Below, one piece after another: positions 1 to 7,914 of a stretch of 35,577 nucleotides of DNA. Positions within the stretch are counted from its first letter, which is position 1, and each line of letters begins with the position of its first letter. The stretch is from a bacterium (GTDB taxonomy: Bacteria > CSSED10-310 > JAFGSJ01), in assembly GCA_016934675.1 (NCBI GenBank), contig JAFGSJ010000094.1, positions 1 through 35,577 of the forward strand. Direction: 5' to 3'. The notes under the pieces are model-generated. The model searched no databases and had not been told where the DNA came from. It worked only from the letters and a program-made list of their open reading frames with translations. A program made the position numbers and the translations under genes.

Positions 1-118
1 AAAAGCTTACCAATCCGTGAAACGGTGAACCATCGACTGGAGAGCCGTATGCGGGAGAACCGCACGTACGGTTCGGAGGGAGGGGGGGTGCACATCAATG
101 CACCTTTCCTACCTCTAT
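1..118 (+). mobile_element. Group II intron, 3' end only
   Basis: The first ~118 bases are the 3' end of a group II intron transcribed left to right; the rest, including any reverse transcriptase/maturase gene, lies outside the window. The evidence is a canonical domain V followed by a domain VI-like hairpin with a bulged A at 111. An AY-type end (AT at 117-118) puts the 3' splice site about 7 nt after that A. The predicted end is only about two bases outside the stop codon (121-123) of the minus-strand AMP-binding/GNAT gene, so the intron sits antisense and just downstream of that gene without breaking it. A short open frame ends with TGA at 26-28 and could be the tail of the maturase, but it is too short to assign. 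Whether the intron is complete or active cannot be judged. Confidence 0.85.
42..118 (+). ncRNA. Group II intron catalytic domains V and VI
   Basis: Domain V spans about 42-74. The outer helix pairs GAGCCGTA (42-49) with TACGGTTC (67-74), including the catalytic AGC triad. A distal GCGG/CCGC helix closes a purine loop, and the unpaired bases between the helices correspond to the conserved bulge. Domain VI (about 75-118) has an apical GGTGCA/TGCACC stem. Its lower stem, GAGGGAGG with CCTACCTC, leaves A111 opposite G as the expected branch-point adenosine. These are defining features of the intron active site and lariat branch point. The structural class was not determined. Confidence 0.85.
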
Positions 119-120
119 TC

Positions 121-3100
121 TCAGAGGAAGCGGACGAGGGCACCCCAGCGTTTATCAGCCTTGAAACCGGCTTTGAGAAAGAAGGCGGGCAGATAGAAGT
201 GGGTCACAACAACCCCGATGTTCCGTCCGGCCATTCGGCCGCAGAAATCGTCGATCATGGCTCGTCCGAGACCGCGTCCCTTCGAGCTGACCACGACTGC
301 ATCGATGAAGATTACATTGTGGTACATCAGATGATAGCACAGACCACCAACGACTCTATCCTGACTATCTTTGACCACATAATGCCGGTCCTGTTCGGAA
401 ACAATCTTGGGATAATTCTCTTTGAAGAACAGGCGGTAAATCTGACCTATTTCAGCCGGGTCAATGGTCTCGCTCAGGGTATAGGCAACGCCGGTGACAT
501 CGTGTATGCGTGAATGCACGATGACCTGGCGTCTGCCCTCGTCACCGATTTTCACAATGTTTAGACCGGGACTGCTGGGCAAGCTCGGGAAGACCATCCG
601 GCTGAAGATGCGTCGATCGGAGTCCTGATTCAGGGTTGCTTGAAGGTCGGACAGTTCAATCAATTGGACTGCCGGTCCGGAATCACGGGTCATCATTTTA
701 TCGAGCAGACGATCGAAGGCTGCCGATACCCGACCATCAATGCTGGCAAAATAGGTGTGCCGATAAAAATAATAGCGGACCACTTCGGGATAACGAACGA
801 GTCCGAAAAGTTGAAAAATATCCAGGAGTTTCTTTTCCTTGGTTTCAGACGAAGTCAGATGGTGAGAGATAGTCCATTCCTTGTATTTATTGATGGCATT
901 GAGGACATGGAGCGGGACGATGAAATTCTGTCTGAAATAAGCGAGAAAGGATTCGAGCGACGGGAGAAGCTCTTTGATACACGAATCAGAGCGCTGCTCA
1001 GCAGTTAACTGACGGTGAAGATCATGCAGAAATGTCTCTGCTTTCTCACGCCCCAAAGCTTCATAACACGCTTCAAAAATCCAGGTGACATCGAGCAATT
1101 TCGCAGTCCAGGGATAACCGGCTATGGTCCGTCGATAAAAGTTATCATACATGGGGCTGATCAGACTCAACGGATCAGTCATGGGCTTTCGACCTTCGAG
1201 CGAGGTGATGATCGATTCATCTCGGAAATCGATTTCTGAAACGATAATGTTTGTGGGCGAAACCAGCCCCGGCACGATTTGAAAACCGCTATAATCTGCT
1301 GCCCTGAAAAATGTAGCGAAAGCATCAATAAAGAGTTTTCGCCAGGTTTGTGAGGGAGGCGGACCGGTTTCGGTATCCTGTCGGCTGGCAAACTCCCGGA
1401 TTTTTTCCCAGACCGTGGGATCGCTGGCATAGCGCCAGGTCACGGCCCCCAGATCTGTTCTCCAGGCCCCGATGCGGGGCAGGATCATTCGACCGTAGGG
1501 ATGATGGGCCAGTGCCAATAACCAGAGAATGGTTTCGATGCCCAATTCAGACCGACAGTCCTCACCCTGGACCAGTCGAAGATCAAAATGACGGCCCGTT
1601 AAGGTGTTGATCATGATCCGATAATGGAAACGACCGGTGGCCGAATTGATCCGGGTTACCCAGATGCCACCCGGTCCTGTTTCAATGGGGTCGAACTGTT
1701 CCCCATCATATGACAGGAATATGGATTGTTTCAGAAAGAACGGTTCGGACAGGATATCATGAAGCCTGGTGATTTCAGTGGCAGTCAGGCCCTCTTCGTG
1801 GACAATTCGGGCCGTCCACTCTTGTTCTCCAGACTGATTGTCTCGATACGAATCCTGATTGTAATAATGTTCATGCAAGTTGAATAGGGCTGTCCTGGCA
1901 GTATCAGAAAGGGTCGGATCGTCATGATGCAGAATCCAGGCGGCCAATTCGGCCCGCACACTGGCATGAAAAGCCGGGTATGCCTGGGCGAAGTCCACAA
2001 ATAGTTGGAATATTTGTTCAAATTGGCGGCGCTGGGGCTCTCGGGCCGGCCATTCCAGTTCCCGGCGATAGGCCAGCATCCTCTGTCGCAGGGAATCAAA
2101 TCGCCCTTGACCCAGTTGTGATGATACAATCCGCCTGATCGATTCCTCGTTGAGAAAAGAGAGACCGGAATGGACGAATGTGGGTAAAGACTCACCATAA
2201 CCGGGATTGGGCTCATCGAGCAGCAGCAGTCTATAAGCCCAGCAGCGAATACGTTCCTCGGGATGCCGGGCCAATGCCTCTAATCGGCGGCGCAACAGTG
2301 TTGATATTCTTAGGTTCTCTGATTCACTGAAAAGCTGTTCGATCTCTTCTAAAGCGGATACAGCTTCAGCCGGGGAGGCGAAAAGTGTCAGCGAGACCAG
2401 AGTATTGAGTCGATGTAATTCCTGATCGCCGGTCCTGATTGAATCCGTTAACTCCTTCCGGCAATAGTTTCGATAGACTGTCCAAGGCCGGGTAACCCTA
2501 TCGGAGACGTGGCCCAGAGGCACATCCCAGCCGTTTTTACAGGGACAAAACTGGATCAGAGCCGGATTGCCCAACCACAGAAAAGGTTGACGTGCAAACA
2601 GCCCCAGATCAAGCAGGTCACCGCCCAGATTATATTCGAGATCGCCCACTTGCCAGACCCCGGCATGATCTGTTTTTGTAAGAGGAAGATGCACCTGACG
2701 GCTGAGATCGTGCAAGCCCTGATCGGTCAAGACCAATTCATCCTGTAAAATGCCCAGATCGCGAAAAAACCAATGGGGCAGGTGAACAAGAAGATCGGTC
2801 CTGCTCAGTTCGACATGATTGCTCCGATACAGCTCGTCGATCGGCTCCTGAAAATTCGCTTCTATCATTTTCCTGTTAAACGAACCTTTGGGAGTCAATT
2901 CACCGAGATTGAGATCGAAATCACGTTCGAGGAGAGTGAAGTTGATCACCCGTTCATGCGGGGCCAGGTCCTGGTTAGCGGCTGACACGATCCGACGATA
3001 ATAATTCCTTTTATTTTCCAGAGTTAGGCCCTTGTGCAGGTCCTGATCGCTGTCATCAGGCACGACAAAGAGGACGTTATGCGGACGACCGTCGCCCATC

Positions 3101-4761
3101 AGGAATACCCGTTTGATCCCGGGAACACCGACGAATTTACTCTCGATTTTGCGTGGTGCAATGGTCTGTCCCCTATTATTTTTGTAGATGTCCTTGATCC
3201 GATCGACGATCTGATAATAACCGCTTGGTAACAGCCGAAAAACGTCCCCGGTGGCTAACCAGTAATCTTGCTTTGGATTCTTCGGATAGGGGATGAGGTC
3301 ACCGGGCCCTCGGTCCTCGAGATATCGAGCGATATAATGTCCGCTGACCTGTAATTCTCCGTTATCGGCCAGACGGGCCCGCGTTCCCGGTAAGGCCAAC
3401 CCGTGAGTGTTGTCTTCATATCTGCCGGGCGGGGTCATGGTTATCCCTCCAGTGCCTTCGGTCATACCAAAACCGCTGCACAAGTCCACACCCATTCGCT
3501 CGAAAAAATGAAAGACACGTGGGTCCAGATAGCCGGCAGCGGAAATACCCCAGCGGAGTCTTTTGCCAATAACGGCGCGGACGACTGGGACGGGATCACT
3601 GTCTGCGGGCAGGCCGTCTATCATTTCCAGACATCGTTCATAGAGTTGTTGCCAGCGTATCGGAACACTGATAAAACCGGTTGGGTTCACCCGGGGAAAT
3701 TGGGCCAAGAGAGTTTCGGCCGAGGGGTTTCCGGTGAATACGTAGGTACCGGCCCAGTATATGGCCCCCAGCATCTCGAAGTATCGTCCGAATGTGTGGA
3801 AGAGCGGTAGAAAGCACAGAAAGACCTCGTCTTCACCCACGTCGGGCAGGGCTGCCGCCCTGGCCAGACGCTTGGTTACCAGTTGATAGTTCGAAAAGCT
3901 TACTCCTTTGGGCAGCCCTGTACTGCCCGAGGTGAACATGACCGTCGAGGTCTCGTTCAGCCTGAACCTTTTCCGGCGAGCCAGAATGGCATCTATGGTT
4001 CGTATGTTCAGGCTTTTACATAATGGACCCAGCACGACATGCTTATTGTACCTGAGATCATGACCAGGCCCGGTCACTATGATCTGAAAGGGTACGTGGG
4101 TCAATTCCCTCAATTCTTCGAGCAGAGCGATACGTTTCGCACTATCGGTCACGACCAGATTGATCTCGAGACGATCGAAAATCAGGCGTAACTCCTCGAC
4201 TTTGAAATGGGGATCAAGCGGCGTATCAAGAATATCATACATCAGACAGGCCAAATCGCAACAAGCCGTTTCAAGATGGTTTTCAGCATATATGGCTACT
4301 CGGGGAGGCCTGCCTGTGCCCCGAGCCAGTGTATAGAACGCCCCGGCAATTTCACGGAGGTGACGATCGGTCTCGGCATAGGTCCACTGGACCGGAATGG
4401 GTGATGACATATCCTGAAACAGAATCCGGTCCGGATAGTGTTTTACTCTGCTGTTGAACAGCACATTGAGCGAGTAATCCGAGAATCGAACAAAGCGGAA
4501 GGCTGTCTCGGCCCAACGGTCTCGTGCTTGATCGTCCAGTTTCTTGAGAAAACCGGTCTGACCGGTCACATGTAAAAAATCATGCCCGACCGCCCTGCCT
4601 AAAGACCGTATTTTAGACCCGGTGTTCAAGGCCTGTGCCTGTGTTAACAATTCATCCGCGATCTGTTCCGCTTTGTCCGTTCTTTTCGATTGTGACTTCC
4701 ATTCTTCGAGAAGGACCGGCAATGTTTGATATTCCTGTGCACGCTGACGGTTTTTTCTCAT
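121..4761 (-). CDS. AMP-binding acyl-CoA synthetase / GNAT acetyltransferase fusion (1,546 aa)
   Basis: This giant protein has an N-terminal acyl/aryl-CoA synthetase-like ANL domain (about 95-650). It shows the P-loop TSGSTGLPKG (277-286), FGMTEGTGG (431-439), ATGD (503-506) and DRIKDIYKNNRG (520-531). A long middle region (about 650-1400), not recognised, follows. The C-terminal GNAT domain (about 1405-1546) has the acetyl-CoA loop SSKGRGLGRAM and ends in a typical GFKADKRWG strand. The ANL family adenylates carboxylates and loads them on CoA; GNATs can acetylate such enzymes on lysine. Aligned by eye with the other synthetase in this window, the A10 catalytic lysine position is Ser627 (LTPKGSFNRK against LTPTLKIKRK). 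The activity may therefore be altered. CAGGA lies 7 nt before the ATG. A minus-strand TATAAT (4782-4787) lies just upstream but has no good -35. The intron end abuts the stop codon. Domain calls are firm; the function is not known. Confidence 0.88.
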   Translation of the reverse strand: MRKNRQRAQEYQTLPVLLEEWKSQSKRTDKAEQIADELLTQAQALNTGSKIRSLGRAVGHDFLHVTGQTGFLKKLDDQARDRWAETAFRFVRFSDYSLNVLFNSRVKHYPDRILFQDMSSPIPVQWTYAETDRHLREIAGAFYTLARGTGRPPRVAIYAENHLETACCDLACLMYDILDTPLDPHFKVEELRLIFDRLEINLVVTDSAKRIALLEELRELTHVPFQIIVTGPGHDLRYNKHVVLGPLCKSLNIRTIDAILARRKRFRLNETSTVMFTSGSTGLPKGVSFSNYQLVTKRLARAAALPDVGEDEVFLCFLPLFHTFGRYFEMLGAIYWAGTYVFTGNPSAETLLAQFPRVNPTGFISVPIRWQQLYERCLEMIDGLPADSDPVPVVRAVIGKRLRWGISAAGYLDPRVFHFFERMGVDLCSGFGMTEGTGGITMTPPGRYEDNTHGLALPGTRARLADNGELQVSGHYIARYLEDRGPGDLIPYPKNPKQDYWLATGDVFRLLPSGYYQIVDRIKDIYKNNRGQTIAPRKIESKFVGVPGIKRVFLMGDGRPHNVLFVVPDDSDQDLHKGLTLENKRNYYRRIVSAANQDLAPHERVINFTLLERDFDLNLGELTPKGSFNRKMIEANFQEPIDELYRSNHVELSRTDLLVHLPHWFFRDLGILQDELVLTDQGLHDLSRQVHLPLTKTDHAGVWQVGDLEYNLGGDLLDLGLFARQPFLWLGNPALIQFCPCKNGWDVPLGHVSDRVTRPWTVYRNYCRKELTDSIRTGDQELHRLNTLVSLTLFASPAEAVSALEEIEQLFSESENLRISTLLRRRLEALARHPEERIRCWAYRLLLLDEPNPGYGESLPTFVHSGLSFLNEESIRRIVSSQLGQGRFDSLRQRMLAYRRELEWPAREPQRRQFEQIFQLFVDFAQAYPAFHASVRAELAAWILHHDDPTLSDTARTALFNLHEHYYNQDSYRDNQSGEQEWTARIVHEEGLTATEITRLHDILSEPFFLKQSIFLSYDGEQFDPIETGPGGIWVTRINSATGRFHYRIMINTLTGRHFDLRLVQGEDCRSELGIETILWLLALAHHPYGRMILPRIGAWRTDLGAVTWRYASDPTVWEKIREFASRQDTETGPPPSQTWRKLFIDAFATFFRAADYSGFQIVPGLVSPTNIIVSEIDFRDESIITSLEGRKPMTDPLSLISPMYDNFYRRTIAGYPWTAKLLDVTWIFEACYEALGREKAETFLHDLHRQLTAEQRSDSCIKELLPSLESFLAYFRQNFIVPLHVLNAINKYKEWTISHHLTSSETKEKKLLDIFQLFGLVRYPEVVRYYFYRHTYFASIDGRVSAAFDRLLDKMMTRDSGPAVQLIELSDLQATLNQDSDRRIFSRMVFPSLPSSPGLNIVKIGDEGRRQVIVHSRIHDVTGVAYTLSETIDPAEIGQIYRLFFKENYPKIVSEQDRHYVVKDSQDRVVGGLCYHLMYHNVIFIDAVVVSSKGRGLGRAMIDDFCGRMAGRNIGVVVTHFYLPAFFLKAGFKADKRWGALVRFL

Positions 4762-4850
4762 AATCAGTCCTGTTCTTTATGATTATATTAAGCCATCCAA
4801 TTCAACACATCAAACAATAATAAGTCACTGCAAATCGTGTTGATTTCAAC

Positions 4851-4877
4851 TTGACAGTTCTACTCTTCTTTTATAAT
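4851..4877 (+). promoter_or_regulatory. Sigma70-type promoter for the response regulator gene
   Basis: A perfect TTGACA (4851-4856) and a perfect TATAAT (4872-4877) are separated by 15 bp, shorter than the usual 17. The predicted start near 4884 gives a leader of about 150 nt before the response regulator. That leader holds a small perfect hairpin, ATCAC-CATA-GTGAT (4971-4984). Confidence 0.55.
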
Positions 4878-5031
4878 ACATGGTACAAGAGAATAGGATG
4901 ATAAACTGTTTTCGGAGGAGAAAGCTTCGAGCAGAAACTGCATTATCATCAGAATATGGAGAAATACGCAATCACCATAGTGATCTGAAGAACGGTGTGG
5001 CGCTCACTCCTTCATTTTAAGGAGAATGATT

Positions 5032-5409
5032 ATGAAAAATGGAAAATCCGTGATTTTGTGCATTGATGACGATGTCGATATCCTTGAAGCACTAAAGGTC
5101 ATCCTTGAAGCTGATGATTATCATGTCGAGACTGCTCATTCGTCTGCGGAAGCTTTGCAACATGTTGGTGAGATCAAGCCGGACCTGATCATCGTCGATC
5201 TGATGATGGAAGAGATCGATTCCGGAACACAGTTTGTCACAAAACTGCGCCAGATTGGTCCCACTCCACCGATTTACCTGCTGAGTTCCGCCGGTGACGG
5301 CCTGCAGGGTGCAATTGATTATCATGAATTAGGCTTTTCGGGCGTTTTCCAGAAACCCCTGAATTCTGCTTCCTTGTTAAAACTGGTCAGAGAAGCCCTG
5401 AAACAATAA
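5032..5409 (+). CDS. Single-domain response regulator (CheY-like receiver)
   Basis: This is a stand-alone phosphoacceptor receiver domain of 125 residues with no output domain, so it probably signals by protein-protein contact. It has the acidic cluster DDD at 12-14, the phosphoacceptor Asp56 in IIVDLMM, Ser85/Ser86 at the switch position and Lys108 in FQKPL. All residues needed for phosphorylation are present. The start chosen is the second ATG, because AAGGAG (5019-5024) lies 7 nt before it and almost touches the ATG at 5026. No histidine kinase is encoded nearby, so the partner must be elsewhere. The 3' flank (5410-5597) shows no gene. Confidence 0.9.
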   Translation: MKNGKSVILCIDDDVDILEALKVILEADDYHVETAHSSAEALQHVGEIKPDLIIVDLMMEEIDSGTQFVTKLRQIGPTPPIYLLSSAGDGLQGAIDYHELGFSGVFQKPLNSASLLKLVREALKQ

Positions 5410-5597
5410 ATGTGAATAATCTCCTGTCTGTATCCCTGCCAGGCATTCAAGAGTCAGTCCCGTTACGGTGCCGGTCCCGATTCACCATGAATGGTAACCA
5501 CGCAACATAGAGGCTGATTGTGCTCCGCTTCATATGACTGCTGTTGTGTAAATAAAGCAGGGCTATATAAATACTTTGAACATAACAGGAGGCAATG

Positions 5598-6074
5598 ATG
5601 AAAAGCAGGAAAATTTCAATTAGTAAATCCGAATATCAGGTCTTGTTATCGATTCTTGAGATAGCGGATTGGATTATTCATGCTCATTATAACGAATCAG
5701 AAAGACCTGAAATGCAGCAGTTTCGGGATTTCGAGCAGAAGATTTTTTCACTCGCCGGCAATTATGGGCTGACTGAATTCATCGTGTATGATGAGCATCT
5801 GGAAGGTTATTTCCCGACACAAGCATATGAGGAGCAGAGTGAAGCCAGGAGCTATCTCGATGAATTCGAGAACGATACGTTCTGGGACCAACTGATTGAG
5901 CGTCTGACCTTTCGGGATTTTATCGGAAAATACGGTGAGGAGGCCATCCGGTCAATGGACCTGAAAGAGCGGATACAGAAAGAAGACGAGATTCGTGAGA
6001 TTTATGAACAGCTCTTCAGCGAGAAAGGACTCGATTCTCTCAGGATTGATTTTGAAAAAAATACTATAATCTGA
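5598..6074 (+). CDS. Conserved hypothetical acidic protein (158 aa)
   Basis: This is a small soluble, acidic, largely helical protein with no signal peptide and no membrane segment. The N-terminus reads ISKSEYQVLLSILEIADWIIHAH. The centre has an EGYFPT segment, and a DTFWDQLIERLTFRDF segment lies further on. I recall similar small proteins of unknown function in environmental bacteria, but no function can be given. AGGAGG (5587-5592) lies 5 nt before the second ATG (5598), which I prefer over the ATG at 5595. It lies 82 nt upstream of the exported TldD-like gene and could share its transcript. Confidence 0.8.
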   Translation: MKSRKISISKSEYQVLLSILEIADWIIHAHYNESERPEMQQFRDFEQKIFSLAGNYGLTEFIVYDEHLEGYFPTQAYEEQSEARSYLDEFENDTFWDQLIERLTFRDFIGKYGEEAIRSMDLKERIQKEDEIREIYEQLFSEKGLDSLRIDFEKNTII

Positions 6075-6156
6075 ATTGAGTTTCAGATGAGTAAGGATTA
6101 TGAGAGAGCTACGGCAGGCAATGGTGTCAATTCTTAGTGAGGGAACGAGGTGAACG

Positions 6157-7854
6157 ATGAAACAATCTGTGTTGATCGGTTTGGTTATAATCGGGATCAT
6201 GTTCTTTATGTCCAGCTCTGATACACGGGCAGCGGATGACATTCTGCTGAAGGCGATGGAACTCGAATTGAACAGGTCATTCAGCGCTCTGGGCAATGCG
6301 GAACAGGAACCGCTGTATTATCTGCAGTATGCCATCGTCGAGGACAATGATTATGCTGTCTCAGCGTCCCTGGGAGCTATCGAGCACGAGCGGCTCGAGC
6401 ACAAACGTTATCTGAGGGTAGACGCTCGGGTCGGCTCAATGCAACTCGATAATACACATGAACTACGTGATGATGGCTATGATTACAGCGATTTTATGCC
6501 ACAGGAGGTAGAAATTCCGATCGATGATGATCTCGAGGCCATTCGGGCGGTTATCTGGAGCGAGACGGACAAGCAGTACAAGAACGCTCAGGAGCGATTG
6601 ATCAAGGTCAAAGCCAACAAGATGGTCAAGGTGGAAGAAGAGGATACCTCGGCGGATTTTTCCGAGGCCAAACCAGTAGTTTGCATAGACCAGTCCCTTC
6701 TGCTTGAAGTCGATAGCCCGTTCTGGACAGAGAGACTCAAGAAAATCTCCACATTTTTCAAGCAGTATCCCTGGATTTACGATTCCGGTGTCTCTCTTCG
6801 GGCCCAGATTGCGACCACATATTTGCTTTCGAGCGAAGGCACACGGATCAAGGAGGTCGTTCCTCATTTCCGATTGAGCGCCTTCGCACAGACCATGGCA
6901 GATGACGGAATGGAGCTTTATCTTCACCTTCCCTTCGATTGTCACACACTTGAAGGCTTACCCTCGGATGAAGTTTTGATGGCTGGCCTCGAAGACATAG
7001 TCAAGGACCTCGAGACATTGCGGACAGCACCACTGGTCGAACCGTACACCGGTCCAGCCATCCTTATGAATCGGGCCAGCGGTGTGTTTTTCCATGAGAT
7101 TTTCGGTCATCGGATCGAGGGACATCGTCAGAAAAGCACCAAAGAAGGCCAGACTTTCACCCGCAAAGTCGGGGAGAGTATTCTGCCTGATTTTATCTCG
7201 GTCTATGATGATCCGACCCTGAAAGAATGGAAAAATATTGACCTGAACGGCTATTACCGTTTTGATGATGAAGGCATGCCTGCCGAAAAAGTCCTGGTGG
7301 TGGACAAGGGCATCCTGAAGAATTTCCTCATGTCACGTTCACCCATTCAGGGCTTCAATCGTTCCAATGGTCACGGTCGCCGGGAGCACGGCTTGAAAGT
7401 GGTCAGTCGACAGGGCAATCTGATCGTCCATTCTGAAAAAACAGTACCGTTCGAGCGCTTGAGAGCCATGCTTATCGAGGAATGCACAAGGCAGAACAAA
7501 CCGTATGGTCTCATTTTTGATGATCTGTCCGGTGGCTTCACGGTGACCGAGAGAAGTTACGCCCAGGTTTTCAAGGTGATCCCGCTCTTGGCCAAGAAAG
7601 TTTACACCGACGGTCGTCCGGATGAAATCGTCCGGGGGGTCGATATTGTCGGGACTCCATTGCTGTCGTTCTCGAAAATCCTGGTCACTGCCGATGATGT
7701 CGATGTGTTTAACGGTTATTGCGGGGCCGAATCGGGGATGGTCCCGGTCAGTGCGGTTTCACCTTCGATCTTAGTCGCTGAGATCGAGATCGAAAAGAAA
7801 TACAAGGACCAGGATAAACCACCTCTTCTATCGCCTCCAGCCCACAATCCCTGA
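6157..7854 (+). CDS. Exported TldD-like zinc metallopeptidase (catalytic member)
   Basis: This 565-residue TldD/PmbA (peptidase U62) family protein begins with a signal peptide, a hydrophobic stretch at about 5-20 followed by DTRAADD. The active-site motif HEIFGH (313-318) supplies two His ligands and the catalytic Glu. A second motif, GYCGAESG (Cys522), matches the C-terminal Cys zinc ligand of E. coli TldD, and NGHGRRE matches the family's NGRRE segment. E. coli TldD works with inactive TldE as a cytoplasmic protease of unfolded or modified peptides. This homologue appears periplasmic or surface-exposed, which is atypical of that model. It is followed after 60 nt by a paralogue lacking the zinc ligands. 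GAGG about 7 nt upstream supports the start. The substrate is unknown. Confidence 0.88.
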   Translation: MKQSVLIGLVIIGIMFFMSSSDTRAADDILLKAMELELNRSFSALGNAEQEPLYYLQYAIVEDNDYAVSASLGAIEHERLEHKRYLRVDARVGSMQLDNTHELRDDGYDYSDFMPQEVEIPIDDDLEAIRAVIWSETDKQYKNAQERLIKVKANKMVKVEEEDTSADFSEAKPVVCIDQSLLLEVDSPFWTERLKKISTFFKQYPWIYDSGVSLRAQIATTYLLSSEGTRIKEVVPHFRLSAFAQTMADDGMELYLHLPFDCHTLEGLPSDEVLMAGLEDIVKDLETLRTAPLVEPYTGPAILMNRASGVFFHEIFGHRIEGHRQKSTKEGQTFTRKVGESILPDFISVYDDPTLKEWKNIDLNGYYRFDDEGMPAEKVLVVDKGILKNFLMSRSPIQGFNRSNGHGRREHGLKVVSRQGNLIVHSEKTVPFERLRAMLIEECTRQNKPYGLIFDDLSGGFTVTERSYAQVFKVIPLLAKKVYTDGRPDEIVRGVDIVGTPLLSFSKILVTADDVDVFNGYCGAESGMVPVSAVSPSILVAEIEIEKKYKDQDKPPLLSPPAHNP

Positions 7855-7914
7855 GCGAATAGCCGACACAAAACACACATGCTCAAAACAGGGCTGAAAG
7901 GAAGAAAATTGATA

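Noticed and set aside
5410..5597. Search for a GEMM-type riboswitch or structured RNA after the response regulator
   Set aside because: No conserved motif found; only weak short inverted repeats.
6100..6153. Tiny 17-codon frame just before the exported TldD-like gene
   Set aside because: Too short, no family resemblance, and its AAGGA site could be chance.
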